From positions 1 through 61,904 of the forward strand of contig JAFUVF010000022.1 of the NCBI GenBank assembly GCA_017483735.1: a stretch of DNA of 61,904 bases, in the 5' to 3' direction. Below the pieces are notes generated by a model that did not search any database, was not told where the DNA came from, and was given only the letters and a program-made list of their open reading frames with translations. This DNA comes from Lachnospiraceae bacterium (GTDB lineage Bacteria; Bacillota; Clostridia; Lachnospirales; Lachnospiraceae). Below are positions 1 to 9,921 of this stretch, piece by piece (the first letter of the stretch is position 1; each line of letters opens with the position of its first letter). Made by a program: the position numbers and the translations under genes.

Positions 1-66
1 AGTGAAAATAGAGATATAGAACAAAAACAACAGAAAAAAGAGAAGAACCGGATATCTCAAGTTTAA
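1..66 (+). CDS. C-terminal end of an upstream gene (partial)
   Basis: An open frame runs in from the window edge and stops with TAA at 64-66. Only 21 residues are visible; they are rich in Lys, Gln and Glu (a QKQQKKEKN core), a common kind of charged C-terminal tail. No function can be assigned. It could also be a chance open frame, because no upstream context is available. Confidence 0.35.
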   Translation, partial: SENRDIEQKQQKKEKNRISQV

Positions 67-203
67 GCTGTCGTTTGAAATTAATGCAATGTGCATAAGA
101 CTCAAAAGTAAAAGCTTCCAAACTTCACGAAATGTGAACTGTTAGGGGTTCGATAACTATGAATTCATAGGAAAATACCCAACTGCTGATAGGAGGTGAC
201 AAG

Positions 204-537
204 ATGGAATTGAAAATGAATACTATAGATATGAGAGAGAAGCTGGCTTCGTTGCCGTACCTCGGGATCCTTTTCCACCACAGCCTCTTTTGGAATTTCT
301 ACTGTTGTAGATAGAGCTTTGTTAATTCATATAGCATATGCTGCATATGAAAAAATCTCAGAGATTGACCCGTCAAGTGCCAAACAACTGAAAGAGATAC
401 ATGGAACAATGACCCATCTTACCGTGAAGGAATCCGGCGTGTACCGCAAGGGCGTATGTAAAGCAATAATTAAAATGAATATAGAATCCGCAAGAACAAG
501 GCATTTAGAAGCAATTCTGATGCCTTTTCTAATATGA
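204..537 (+). pseudogene. Remnant of a Fic-family (AMPylase-like) gene
   Basis: A near-perfect AGGAGG site precedes ATG at 204, but that frame stops after 36 codons (TAG at 312-314). A second frame, open from about 235 to 537, carries a stretch like the segment before the Fic core: an AYEKISEIDP helix, then LKEIHGTMTHL, then ESGVYRKG, the pattern seen in many Fic proteins ahead of the catalytic HPFxxGNGR loop. That loop and everything after it are absent. I infer a frameshifted and truncated Fic gene that still has its ribosome site. The Fic assignment rests on about 35 residues, so it is tentative; a small unrelated gene starting from TTG at 319 is the alternative. Confidence 0.4.
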
Positions 538-633
538 GCAAAGCACATTTAAGTGTCTTTTTATATATTTATGGTTTCTCACTTTACATACCCAAACATT
601 TGTTCTATAATATAAAGTCCAAGGGGTATATAT

Positions 634-945
634 ATGAGAACTAAGTTTATTGATGTAATTGCACAGCACAAACAGAATGGCAAGGTTATCCCTATCAAGG
701 TAAGACTGCGTGACGAAGTCGGAGAAATTCAGGATTATAGACTTGCCGGATATATGGATCTGACTACTTACCTTGAAAATGACAGGAACGATGGCAGAAA
801 GCATGCCCAGAACGGGATATATCATTTCCGCTGCAAGGTGGTAAGCTTTGGCAGAGATGTGTATTTCAACCTTTATTATGGCGCAAGCCAGTGCGGGTGG
901 TGGCTGCTGACAGACAGGGATGAACAGGAATCCGCAGTTACCTGA
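634..945 (+). CDS. Small hypothetical protein
   Basis: A 103-residue protein starting at ATG 634 behind an AAGGGG ribosome site. The sequence is mixed alpha/beta, with charged patches, three aromatic residues near the C-terminus (CGWWLL) and no signal peptide or membrane helix, so it is probably cytoplasmic. No family was recognised. It ends 87 bp before the chemoreceptor, which appears to have its own promoter, so the two need not be co-transcribed. Base composition resembles the core genes of the window, which favours a real gene over a chance frame. Confidence 0.6.
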   Translation: MRTKFIDVIAQHKQNGKVIPIKVRLRDEVGEIQDYRLAGYMDLTTYLENDRNDGRKHAQNGIYHFRCKVVSFGRDVYFNLYYGASQCGWWLLTDRDEQESAVT

Positions 946-956
946 AAAAAATCAAG

Positions 957-985
957 TTGTTTACCCATTTACATTGTGATATAAT
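957..985 (+). promoter_or_regulatory. SigA-type promoter of the chemoreceptor gene
   Basis: TTGTTT (957-962), a 17-bp spacer and TATAAT (980-985) with a TGa extended -10 element, 48 bp ahead of the start codon. A weaker sigma-D-like match (TAAT, 15 bp, TTCGATAG) overlaps just downstream; chemoreceptors are often in the SigD regulon, but this match is poor. Confidence 0.55.
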
Positions 986-1032
986 TCAAGGAACATAGAG
1001 TTCGATAGGAATATAAAAATAGGGAGACGATT

Positions 1033-3033
1033 ATGAGTAACGGAAATGTAAAGAAACCAAAGGTAAGTGTATTCTGGCATATCAAGAACAGGATAATAAT
1101 TACGGTTATTGCGATAATCGTGTTTATCGTGGCGGTTCTTGTCATCCTGAATACGAGCAAATCCGCAGGAACCGTGAAGGATAACGCAAAGGAATCCGTG
1201 GTAATGGATGCGGAGAACAACGCAAAGCTGATAAACGAATTGCTTACCAAACAGGGCGAGCTCGTAGGCATAATGGGAGTGACCCTTTCAAGCATGGACT
1301 ACGAGAATACGGATGCGGTGGAGGATTATCTCGAAAAATGTCTTGCGGCGAATCCTACTGCGCTTATGTATTATGCCTGCCATGATTATGACGGCGGCGT
1401 TTTCCCTGCGGATCATTCAAAGATAGATTTGGATCCCACCACGAGAAGCTGGTGGATAGACTGCCAGAAGGCGGGCAAGCTCATCTATACAGACCCCTAT
1501 GTGGATGCCGCTACGGGAAAGATCATCGTGTCCGCATGTATGCCTTATACCTGTGAGGGACACACCTGTGCGGTGCTTGCGGACATATCGCTGGATGAGC
1601 TTGTAAATATCGTAAACAGCATAAATACCGGAGATTATGTATCCAGCTTTTTGCTTACAAGCGACGGAAGCGTGATTGTTCATCCGAATGCCGCTTTTCT
1701 TCCTACGGACAGCGGAAGCACTGTACTCACGGATGTGGTAAAGATGGATTTAAGCAGCTCCGCAGCACAGTCGGTAAGAGATTATGACGGAGAGAAGACC
1801 TTCTTAAGCGTCGCAACTGTAGAAAATACCGGGTGGAAGCTTGGAGTTATGGAGAAGGAAAAAGTTGCCGGTTCGCTCATAAATACGGTTATTATCAGCA
1901 ACTCCCTCATTTCCCTCATAATACTCATAGTTTCGGGGTTGTTCCTTTATAACCTCATAAAGCAGCAGCTTGCTCCTCTTAACAGGATGAGGCTGTTTGT
2001 AAAGGAAAAGATAATCGGCAGAGAAAATGTCCGGCTTATGCCTTCCGAGAGCGAGGAGATCACATACCTCATTGAAGAGATGGAGAACCGCTTCATTTCT
2101 ACAATCAGGGAGACCGCTTCCGAATCAGAGAACATTCAGAGGCAGATGGAGGCTGCAAAGGACGGCATCATAGCTATGACTGACAACATCTCCAATATCA
2201 GCGACGCTATGAAGCAGACGAGCGACAATACAGAGTTCCAGTCGAGGAGCATCAGCAGTATTTCCGACCAGAGCGGACAGGTTTCAAACGCTGTGGGAGC
2301 GCTTGCTAACGAGGCACAGGATATGGCTGAGAAGGCGAGTGAGATTATTAACAGGATTGAGCAGATACTTCCGGGAGTTTTGAAGGACAAGGAGCATGCT
2401 ACAGACATTACTGTATCCAGCAGAGAGAATCTTTCTCAGGCAATAGAGGAGACAAAGGTAATAGAGCAGATTGTGGATGTATCCTCGGCGATAAAGGCTA
2501 TTGCAGGACAGACCAATCTTCTTGCGCTGAACGCGTCCATAGAGGCAGCGAGAGCCGGAGAAGCCGGCAGGGGCTTTGCCGTAGTTGCTGAGGAGATAAA
2601 GGAGCTTTCCGATACGACAAGCAAGGAGATTGAGAAGGTCAATGCCCTTACCGACAAGGTTATGGAGAGCGTAAAGAAGCTTTCTGATGAGGCTGCGAGG
2701 ATTATTGAATTCCTCGATGAGGATGTGTTAAGGGATTACGATACATTGGCAAAGCTTGCCACGGATTATCAGAACGATGCAAATTATTATGCGCAGGAGA
2801 CCGCAAACATCGGCGCAAGCTCAGAGGAGCTTCTTGCTTCCATCACAAATATAAACGAGCTTATCGGACGGCTTAATGATTCGCAGCAGGAGCTTAATGA
2901 TGCGGTGCAGTCCGTAAACAATAATATTCAGGATATGGGCACCAGCTCAAGCGAGGTCGTAAACGGCACCGAGGAGGTATTGAACAGAGTCGGAAGCTTA
3001 AAGGAGACCGTAGGGAAATTCAGACTGGATTGA
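1033..3033 (+). CDS. Methyl-accepting chemotaxis protein (dCache-type sensor)
   Basis: Transmembrane chemoreceptor that senses a small external ligand and controls the CheA kinase. Of 666 residues, 20-42 form the first membrane helix. About 45-280 is an extracellular Cache-type sensor with the conserved TRSWW and YTDPYVD stretches of dCache domains. About 283-308 is the second membrane helix, followed by a HAMP-like linker and a long cytoplasmic coiled coil. The hairpin tip is unmistakable: [20 protein letters not shown] then [20 protein letters not shown] (about 488-530). Start ATG 1033 has a GGGAG site. It stands alone with its own promoter and a downstream stem-loop. The ligand cannot be read from the sequence; other DP-rich dCache receptors bind amino acids or organic acids. 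Confidence 0.95.
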   Translation: MSNGNVKKPKVSVFWHIKNRIIITVIAIIVFIVAVLVILNTSKSAGTVKDNAKESVVMDAENNAKLINELLTKQGELVGIMGVTLSSMDYENTDAVEDYLEKCLAANPTALMYYACHDYDGGVFPADHSKIDLDPTTRSWWIDCQKAGKLIYTDPYVDAATGKIIVSACMPYTCEGHTCAVLADISLDELVNIVNSINTGDYVSSFLLTSDGSVIVHPNAAFLPTDSGSTVLTDVVKMDLSSSAAQSVRDYDGEKTFLSVATVENTGWKLGVMEKEKVAGSLINTVIISNSLISLIILIVSGLFLYNLIKQQLAPLNRMRLFVKEKIIGRENVRLMPSESEEITYLIEEMENRFISTIRETASESENIQRQMEAAKDGIIAMTDNISNISDAMKQTSDNTEFQSRSISSISDQSGQVSNAVGALANEAQDMAEKASEIINRIEQILPGVLKDKEHATDITVSSRENLSQAIEETKVIEQIVDVSSAIKAIAGQTNLLALNASIEAARAGEAGRGFAVVAEEIKELSDTTSKEIEKVNALTDKVMESVKKLSDEAARIIEFLDEDVLRDYDTLAKLATDYQNDANYYAQETANIGASSEELLASITNINELIGRLNDSQQELNDAVQSVNNNIQDMGTSSSEVVNGTEEVLNRVGSLKETVGKFRLD

Positions 3034-3075
3034 TATATAGCTGCAAAAGCATAATAATCTGATTATAATATGGTA

Positions 3076-3113
3076 AATGGCGGTAAATGGATATAAATCG
3101 TATTACCGCCATT
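3076..3113 (+). terminator. Stem-loop after the chemoreceptor gene
   Basis: Perfect 11-bp stem (3076-3086 pairs with 3103-3113, AATGGCGGTAA) with a 16-nt loop, 42 bp after the stop codon. The tract after it is A/T-rich but not a clean T run, so termination may be partial. Confidence 0.5.
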
Positions 3114-3119
3114 ACTATA

Positions 3120-3391
3120 TTCTTTGACAATACTATTTAAAACAAATTATTTATAATTTAGGTAAAATAACCAAAATTCAAAATATATTCTGAAAAATAC
3201 TGGCATTTTCAACAAAAATATGAAGGGTGTTTTGTTAATATTTCACAAAAAACTCAAGTATAAAAATCATTATATTGTTTAATTTGCCGCTGCGTGCTAT
3301 TGTGGTATAAGTGGGGGATTTGCTTTGAGGAAGCAAATCGTGAATTAATAGGGTAGCAACCAAACTAAAAAAGTGTTTAAAGAGGTTAAAA
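3120..3391 (+). promoter_or_regulatory. AT-rich leader with a stem-loop before the pectate lyase gene
   Basis: This gene-free stretch is very A/T-rich up to about 3285, then becomes G-rich just before the large secreted protein. A perfect 9-bp hairpin, GATTTGCTT (3317-3325) with AAGCAAATC (3331-3339) and a 5-nt loop, is followed by GGTAGCAACC (3352-3361), then AAACTAAAAAAG and an AGAGG ribosome site. The layout (hairpin, unpaired purine-rich segment, ribosome site) resembles a regulatory leader, but I could not fit it to a known riboswitch class. TTGACA at about 3123 has no well-spaced -10 box, so the promoter is unclear. Confidence 0.3.
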
Positions 3392-6300
3392 ATGCTACGA
3401 AGATCTACAGTAAGTTTCAAGCGTTGGATTGTGAAAATATTGTCTCTGGCGATGATATTATCCAATCTGTACGTGGTTCCAGTGTATGCGGAGCCCTCGG
3501 ATCCAAATGGGGGGGTATCGGGAGGTAACGCAGGCGGGAGTACCTATGAATTGAATGCGGATGATTTAGGTGTGTTCAGTGAACTTGCATCAGGAGAGCA
3601 AAAAAAAGCGGGAACTGATGATTACTTTACATTATTGGAAAAAGTAAAAGGAACCGAAAGTTCAAAAAAAATCGGCGGTATAGATTTTAATCACAGAATA
3701 CAGACTGGAGCAACCGCATCTACTTCGAAAGGTGCAATTAAAATAGTAACGGATAATCCAGCTACAATTACAGTGTACGCCAACCAATCTGGAGGAAATA
3801 CCGGTGATAAGCGAAAGGTTGTGGTGTTGAATAATTCGGGTACTATTGTGACTCAGAGTGATGATCTCGCAAAGGGAACTACATATCCATCGTTTGAACT
3901 ATCATTGGAATCAGCAGGTACGTATTATATCGGTGCAAGCACTAGCGGTATCGATATTTATTGTTTAATCGTTGTTGAAACCCCCAGCGGTTCTTCTAAA
4001 AATCCGCCCACTGTAACCTCAGTTACAGCTACGCAGGATGCAACAGATAATTCAAAAGTCATTATATCAGGAACGGGAACGGCAGGGGACAGCGGCTCCA
4101 AATATGTAATAGTGAGAACTGATGCAAATAATAATGAAGTAGAATTACCTGCAACATTGGATGGCTCGAAAACTTCATTTGAATATGAAGACACTCTGAC
4201 TGCCAGTGGGACATATGCATACAAGGCATATGGAAAGGGTACAACAAAATCTGCGGCTGTGGCAGCAACGGGCAGTATTACCTACACCAGCACCCTTGGA
4301 AAGCCGGTGGTTTCCGCAGCAGTTGATGACGGTAAGATTACGCTGTCATGGAAAAAGGTCGATGAAGCTGATACCTATGATGTGACAGTCAAGCAGGGAA
4401 ACGAAGTTCTTGCAGGGAAGGGTACCACGGGTATTACTGCGCTTACTTATGATGTGACCGGTCTAACTAATGGTACTGAATATGAATTCACGGTCACGGC
4501 AAGACGTACCTCTGATTCGGCATCCGCTGTATCTGATGCCATAAAGGCAAAGCCCAAGGCTGCTGAGGAGGGAGTTACTTGGTTTAAGCCAGAAAAGCTT
4601 ACAGATGCTTCTTATACAGCCAATACAGCATACGAGGATGGGAGTGTATTCAATCTTATTGCCACATCATCAAAGAATTTGAATGTAGAAACTTCGGATG
4701 CGAAAACTGCCACAGACGGAGAAAACTTCATAAAGAGACTTAAACTGAACGGTACGGGAAAAATTACGGAGAGGGCTGTACAGATTACTGCAGCTGAAAA
4801 GTCATATATTGTGGTGTATGCAATGAGTGGCGGTGCTGACACAAGAACCCTTAACGTAACGGATTCAAACGGAACGGTAATAGATACTATTTCTGCAGAC
4901 GGGAAAACTCTTGCACCTTCAAAGGCTGTTATTCTTGAAGCAGGGACTTATTATGTCTTTTCTATTAATTCAGGTATAAATATCTATGGTATCAAGCTTG
5001 CAAAGGGAGAACCGGAGAAGAAGCCATGGAGTGAGGTTGCCACACCCGTCATAGATTCTCTTACCTATGATGCTGAAAACGGCGCTATCACAATGAAATA
5101 TACCGCAGAGTTTGCCGGAGAGCTGGGTGCAGATTCAGGTATAATTTCCCTGCTTCGAAAGGATGGAAACAGGTATTATGAAATAGATAGCAAGTCGGTA
5201 ACCGTAAGCGGCACCGCAACATTCACGCCGCCTGTGGAAGGAACCTATGTGGGACGTTTCTCCATAAGCAGAAAAGATGAGGCGGACAAGAATGCTGAGG
5301 AAAAGACTGTGGAAGTGAATGTACTTCCTCCGGGAGTACCCAGCATAACATGGCTTAACAATCTGGGCGGAGGCTCTGTATATGTCGACTGGAACAATGT
5401 TGAGGCGGATCAGGGATATACAGTTTCCTACAAAAAGGAAGGGGATGCCTCATATACGGAATTTGAAACAGGAAATACAAAGGGTTATACAACTGTCACG
5501 GGATTAACTTCCGGCAGTAAATATACCATTATGGTTAAAGCGGTGGATTCAAACCGTGGTTCAAAGGCATATGAAAGAGATATAACTGTGGGAGCCGCAG
5601 TACAGGAATGGTATGCGGATGTGTACGGCTCGGCAACATCTGGAACTATGACAGTAGGAGAAAAATCATTTGCGCTTAAAAGCTATGATGCATCCTATCC
5701 GGAGTCAAAGAACATTGCTCCGGATGTGACGGATGGCAGCGGTACTGTTACTCTCGCAAAAACCGAGAACGGAAAGATTGCAGACTCTGAAACCGGTATA
5801 CAGGTTTATTATACAAGGATCAATCCAAATACCGAAAATTTCAAGCTGACAGCTACATTTAAGGTAACGGACGACGGCTCAGTGAATAATCAATCCGGTT
5901 TCGGCATTTATGCAATGGATATTGCCGGACTTGGCACAAAGGATGCAAAATATTTTAACCACGTTGCAGTGGGTAATTTCAAGATGAACAACGGCAGCAC
6001 TACATATCATTCAAACGGTGTTCGTCTTGTGACGGGATATGAGACGTATGATCCTACAAATGCGGACGGTATCAACCTTGATAACAGCAGGGTATTTGAC
6101 TACCAGAAGGGTGATGACACATCTGTAAACGGAGATACGTATACATATACTCTTGAAAAGACTGCCGAGGGCTTTATCTGCAGCGTGGAGGGTTCCAATA
6201 CGCCAATTACCATCGATAATGTAAGGAACATTATGGTACAGGAAGATGGTTCCGTTGTCCTCGGTGTTGCTGCAGCCAGAGTGGGCGTTGAGATATCAAA

Positions 6301-9229
6301 CATCACATTTGAGAAGACACCTGGTTCAGTATCGGAAGGTTCCGTTGCCGTAAAGACCACACCTTCCTTTAAGGTGCATTCATCAAATACCAACAGTACT
6401 CCCACGTATGAATTTTTGGGGAGCTCAAATGTGGCAGGAAGTCTCACACTTTACAACGGAACGACTAAGCTTGCGGAGGGAACCGCAGCAGCAAATAAAG
6501 CATTTTCACTACCTGTAACATTATGGAACAAGGGTGGGGACAATGTTATAAGCTATGTCTTTGTTCCTGATAAGAATACGCCGGATCTTATCAGCTACGC
6601 CGAGATAAAAGGTTCCGTAACAGTTAATTACAGGGTAAACGGTTCGGAAAACGCCGTTATATATACTTCGCCGAATGCAGCCAAGAACGGACTGGGTACA
6701 AAGGCTGATCCGAAAGATTTACAGACAGCGATAAACGGCGCTATGCCCGGACAGACTATAGTAATGCTGAACGGTACGTATTCTCCGATGGCTGACTTGT
6801 TGATACAAAGAAATGTTTCCGGTACTGAGAGTAAAATGATTACCCTTGTGGCGGAAACTACAGGAGGAGTAACCGTTAATGGCGATAACATGAGCTCAAC
6901 ATCATCACTTTTGACTATCGTAGGAAGCTATTGGCATATATATGGAATAGAATTCTGCGATACCACAGGTAAGGGTGTGAGTGTATGCGGAAATCATAAT
7001 ATAGTTGAAATGTGTACTATACATGATACGTATAATTCGGGGCTTCAGATAAGCAGATATTCCGGAGAACCTAATGATAAGGAGCTTTGGCCTGCATATA
7101 ATTTGATAAAGAATTGTGAGTCCTATGACAACTGTGATCCGGGCAGAAGTGATGCTGATGGTTTTGCGGCAAAGCTTACCTGCGGGGAAGGAAATGTTTT
7201 TGATGGATGTATTTCACACCACAATATAGATGACGGCTGGGATTTGTATGCAAAATCTAACACCGGCCCCATCGGAAATGTTGTTGTAAAGAATTGTGTA
7301 GCATACAGCAACGGTTGGCTGACCTCTGATGAGTCAAGCTACAATGTGCCTGCGGAAGGCTTTGATGCATACGGAGAAGGCAACGGCTTTAAATTGGGCG
7401 GTGAGAATATGTATGGTGCTCACCAGCTTATAAACTGCGTTTCCTTTAATAATCATGCAAAGGGCATAACAAGTAACTCCGGTCCTGATTGTCAGGTTAT
7501 CAGCTGTACTTCCTTCAACAATGGTGTGGACAGCTCGAAGGATACCTACAATTTGAGCCTTTATACCAAGGCATCAAATGATAAGGCATGGGTTTTGGAG
7601 GGAACAATATCACTTGTGGATTCTTCCTTGAATAGCAGAATAAGACTCGGAGCGGAGCTTGGATCCTCAAACGGTATAATCTATTCATTAAGAAGTGCTA
7701 CAAACTATATTTATGACGGCTCAAAATCATTGAATACAGAGGGCGTTGAGGCGGTTGCAGACTGGTTTGAAAGTGTGGATGTCACAAAGAGGCCGATAAG
7801 AAACTCTGACGGCTCAATAGATATGCATGGGCTTTTAGTTTTAAAGAGTACTGCACCTGCTGATTCGGGAGCAAGGATAAACAATGCTTCATCTACACAG
7901 CCGGAAATAATAGCTGATGAGGAGACTATGCCAGATCAATTGGCTGTAGGTACTGTTTCAGAGACTATACCTGAGTCTGTGCTCACAGATGAGCTTAAGA
8001 ATGCTACCGGAATTGAAACGGTTGCACAGCTTGTATCGTTTATGGAAAGCATTACTGTAAATGAAGGCATAGAAACAGCCAATATTAAGGTCGTTGATAT
8101 CGAGGTAATAGTAAGCTTTGACGGTGGAAAAAACTGGGTTCCTGCTACGGAGGAGAACTTCCCTACGAACGGCGTGGATGTGTTGATTCCATATCCGGCA
8201 GCAGTAAAAAATAACAGTAATGCTTATGAATATGTTGTAACCCACCTTGTTACCATGAAGGCGAATGGTTTAAAGGTCGGAGACACTGAGACGATAAATG
8301 CGAGAAAGACGGATGATGGTCTTGTAGTGCATATAATGAGCGCCTCTCCTTTCGCAATAGGCTGGAAGATTGTTGAAAGCTCAGATTCTGATTCTGATGA
8401 TGATGATGATGAAAGCAGCTATGATGTGCATACGACAAATGACGGTGATAAGGGTTCAACTATACCTCTTACTAACACTACAGCAGTACGTATGGCGGTT
8501 ATTTCATCTGCGGGAGATGTGCATCGTGCCGCTAATGTTGCCGGAGACGATTATATTGCTGCGGTAATGGGAGGCATAGCTTCAGGAAACAGTGCATTGA
8601 AGCTTATCGGCTCCGTTGCTATGGAGAACAATCTGAAGGTTGCTGCAGCCTTTGATGTATCACTGTTCAGAATGACAAAGAATGGTGTGTTTAAGGAAAA
8701 GGTAACAAGCCTTAATGCTCCTATACGCATAATGTTTAATGTGCCTGATGGCATAGATGTAAACAAGTATGATTTCGGAATAATCCGCATACATGACGGA
8801 AAGGCGCAGGTAATGGCAGATCTGGACAGCGATGTAAAGACCGTTACTATGGAGTCGGATAAATTCTCTGCATATGCGATAGTGTACGGAGAGAAGGGAA
8901 GCCTTGAAAAGATGGGCAAAGCAGCGGGCGTATCGGGAGCAGCAGGAACGAGAAACGGATGGTTCTCGCCAAAGACATATGATTATGCAGATGGAGAGAC
9001 AAAGATACTGCGCTCCATAGAATTACTTGAAGCAAAAACGGATGGTCCTAAGATTGCAACAAATGCTATTGAAAACGCTGCAGTCGGAAGCGGAACAGCT
9101 ATAATCACATCTTCAAAAGGTATTGGAGGAGTTATGGGACTTTCGGTATTTGCAGCGATTGCGGCAATGGCAGCAATGGCTGGAGCGGTATATGTTTCCA
9201 CAAGATACGGAAAAAGAAAAAGGGATTGA
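3392..9229 (+). CDS. Giant secreted family 9 pectate lyase (PL9), multidomain surface protein
   Basis: Extracellular enzyme that cleaves polygalacturonate by beta-elimination. It has 1,945 residues. Signal peptide 1-33 ends VYA/EPS. Two similar beta-sandwich, carbohydrate-binding-like modules (about 50-190 and 395-545) both end in AGTYY..S.GI.IY. Fibronectin III/Ig-like units lie at about 200-390 and 550-735, a lectin-like beta-sandwich at about 735-975, and a parallel beta-helix at about 1085-1480. The beta-helix carries PL9 hallmarks: D1254-A-D1256-GFAAKLT, D1280-D1281-GWD1284 (calcium site) and GNGFK1334LGG (catalytic lysine). After about 1520 come further beta domains, an acidic Ser/Asp linker (SDSDSDDDDDESS), a hydrophobic helix (about 1910-1932) and a KRKRD tail, so it is probably anchored by this helix; there is no LPXTG. 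It is monocistronic, with its own leader and terminator. Confidence 0.88.
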   Translation: MLRRSTVSFKRWIVKILSLAMILSNLYVVPVYAEPSDPNGGVSGGNAGGSTYELNADDLGVFSELASGEQKKAGTDDYFTLLEKVKGTESSKKIGGIDFNHRIQTGATASTSKGAIKIVTDNPATITVYANQSGGNTGDKRKVVVLNNSGTIVTQSDDLAKGTTYPSFELSLESAGTYYIGASTSGIDIYCLIVVETPSGSSKNPPTVTSVTATQDATDNSKVIISGTGTAGDSGSKYVIVRTDANNNEVELPATLDGSKTSFEYEDTLTASGTYAYKAYGKGTTKSAAVAATGSITYTSTLGKPVVSAAVDDGKITLSWKKVDEADTYDVTVKQGNEVLAGKGTTGITALTYDVTGLTNGTEYEFTVTARRTSDSASAVSDAIKAKPKAAEEGVTWFKPEKLTDASYTANTAYEDGSVFNLIATSSKNLNVETSDAKTATDGENFIKRLKLNGTGKITERAVQITAAEKSYIVVYAMSGGADTRTLNVTDSNGTVIDTISADGKTLAPSKAVILEAGTYYVFSINSGINIYGIKLAKGEPEKKPWSEVATPVIDSLTYDAENGAITMKYTAEFAGELGADSGIISLLRKDGNRYYEIDSKSVTVSGTATFTPPVEGTYVGRFSISRKDEADKNAEEKTVEVNVLPPGVPSITWLNNLGGGSVYVDWNNVEADQGYTVSYKKEGDASYTEFETGNTKGYTTVTGLTSGSKYTIMVKAVDSNRGSKAYERDITVGAAVQEWYADVYGSATSGTMTVGEKSFALKSYDASYPESKNIAPDVTDGSGTVTLAKTENGKIADSETGIQVYYTRINPNTENFKLTATFKVTDDGSVNNQSGFGIYAMDIAGLGTKDAKYFNHVAVGNFKMNNGSTTYHSNGVRLVTGYETYDPTNADGINLDNSRVFDYQKGDDTSVNGDTYTYTLEKTAEGFICSVEGSNTPITIDNVRNIMVQEDGSVVLGVAAARVGVEISNITFEKTPGSVSEGSVAVKTTPSFKVHSSNTNSTPTYEFLGSSNVAGSLTLYNGTTKLAEGTAAANKAFSLPVTLWNKGGDNVISYVFVPDKNTPDLISYAEIKGSVTVNYRVNGSENAVIYTSPNAAKNGLGTKADPKDLQTAINGAMPGQTIVMLNGTYSPMADLLIQRNVSGTESKMITLVAETTGGVTVNGDNMSSTSSLLTIVGSYWHIYGIEFCDTTGKGVSVCGNHNIVEMCTIHDTYNSGLQISRYSGEPNDKELWPAYNLIKNCESYDNCDPGRSDADGFAAKLTCGEGNVFDGCISHHNIDDGWDLYAKSNTGPIGNVVVKNCVAYSNGWLTSDESSYNVPAEGFDAYGEGNGFKLGGENMYGAHQLINCVSFNNHAKGITSNSGPDCQVISCTSFNNGVDSSKDTYNLSLYTKASNDKAWVLEGTISLVDSSLNSRIRLGAELGSSNGIIYSLRSATNYIYDGSKSLNTEGVEAVADWFESVDVTKRPIRNSDGSIDMHGLLVLKSTAPADSGARINNASSTQPEIIADEETMPDQLAVGTVSETIPESVLTDELKNATGIETVAQLVSFMESITVNEGIETANIKVVDIEVIVSFDGGKNWVPATEENFPTNGVDVLIPYPAAVKNNSNAYEYVVTHLVTMKANGLKVGDTETINARKTDDGLVVHIMSASPFAIGWKIVESSDSDSDDDDDESSYDVHTTNDGDKGSTIPLTNTTAVRMAVISSAGDVHRAANVAGDDYIAAVMGGIASGNSALKLIGSVAMENNLKVAAAFDVSLFRMTKNGVFKEKVTSLNAPIRIMFNVPDGIDVNKYDFGIIRIHDGKAQVMADLDSDVKTVTMESDKFSAYAIVYGEKGSLEKMGKAAGVSGAAGTRNGWFSPKTYDYADGETKILRSIELLEAKTDGPKIATNAIENAAVGSGTAIITSSKGIGGVMGLSVFAAIAAMAAMAGAVYVSTRYGKRKRD
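8384..8410 (+). repeat. GAT/GATTCT microsatellite in the acidic linker
   Basis: Two GATTCT units followed by five GAT units encode the Ser/Asp-rich linker before the C-terminal domain of the pectate lyase. Length changes would be in-frame and would alter only linker length. Confidence 0.6.
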
Positions 9230-9260
9230 GCAGCATACAGAATAATTGTGTTAATCGAAA

Positions 9261-9297
9261 TTATAAGGGGCGGGTCAGATTGATCCGTCTCTTATAA
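9261..9297 (+). terminator. Long stem-loop after the pectate lyase gene
   Basis: A 17-bp RNA stem (9261-9277 with 9281-9297), containing three G-U pairs and a 3-nt loop, lies 31 bp after the stop codon. No T run follows on the plus strand. It covers an ATG at 9297, which argues against that codon being the start of the next gene. Confidence 0.6.
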
Positions 9298-9326
9298 TGA
9301 AAACTGGAAACAGGGGATTGCAAACC

Positions 9327-9902
9327 ATGGAAATAAATGTAAAGAAAATCGCTGTCATACTGCCGGGGATTGGATATCATAAGGACAAGCCGCTTCTGTA
9401 CTACGGAATCCGTATTGCAAGTAATATGGGATATGAAATACATTGTATGGAATATCATGATATGCCGCAGAAAATTAAAGGGGATGCCCAAATGATGCAG
9501 AAGGCTGCGGAAATGGCTTATGAACAGACCTGCGCACAGCTTGAAGAAATCAAATTTGATGAATATGACAATATTCTGTTTATCAGTAAGAGCATAGGCA
9601 CCGTGGTGTCGGCAAAGTATGTGGCAGAGCATAAATTGAATGCGGGGCAGATATGGTATACGCCTGTGGAGGCAACGCTTTCCTTCGGCGCAAAGGATGT
9701 GGTGTCCTTTATAGGAGAAAAGGATCCTTGGTCGGATGTGAAAACGGTCATAAATATAGCCAAAGAGCAGGGAATTGTATTATATTCGTACTCTGACTGC
9801 AATCATTCCCTCGAATGCGATGATGTGGACAGAAATATTGAAATACTTGGGGATGTAATGAAAAAGACGAGGGAGTACATTTCATTGATAAGGGGGCAAT
9901 AA
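9327..9902 (+). CDS. Alpha/beta-hydrolase-like protein
   Basis: A 191-residue cytoplasmic protein that resembles a small alpha/beta hydrolase. It has a first strand KIAVILPGIGYH, a nucleophile-elbow-like SKSIGT on a following helix (serine inside S-x-S-x-G), an acidic position in GEKDPWSD after strand 6, and a candidate catalytic histidine in CNHSLE near the end. Together these give a plausible Ser-Asp-His set. I chose ATG 9327, with AGGGG upstream, over ATG 9297, which lies in a terminator stem and has no ribosome site. Substrate unknown. It converges with the 44-residue minus-strand gene; the stop codon lies in the loop of a GGGGGC/GCCCCC hairpin (9892-9908). Confidence 0.65.
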   Translation: MEINVKKIAVILPGIGYHKDKPLLYYGIRIASNMGYEIHCMEYHDMPQKIKGDAQMMQKAAEMAYEQTCAQLEEIKFDEYDNILFISKSIGTVVSAKYVAEHKLNAGQIWYTPVEATLSFGAKDVVSFIGEKDPWSDVKTVINIAKEQGIVLYSYSDCNHSLECDDVDRNIEILGDVMKKTREYISLIRGQ

Positions 9903-9921
9903 GCCCCCGGTATTAATGCAT

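Noticed and set aside
157..170. 14-bp palindrome CTATGAATTCATAG
   Set aside because: No clear promoter or regulator is linked to it, and short A/T-rich palindromes are common by chance.
540..563. Possible terminator after the Fic remnant
   Set aside because: The stem has only four plus three pairs around a bulge; the T run is short. Too weak to call.
3290..3391. c-di-GMP (GEMM) or preQ1 riboswitch
   Set aside because: The AGGGCAAA/GCAAAGC blocks of class I and the GTAGTGCAACCG core of class II are absent; the A-rich tail alone does not make a preQ1 element.
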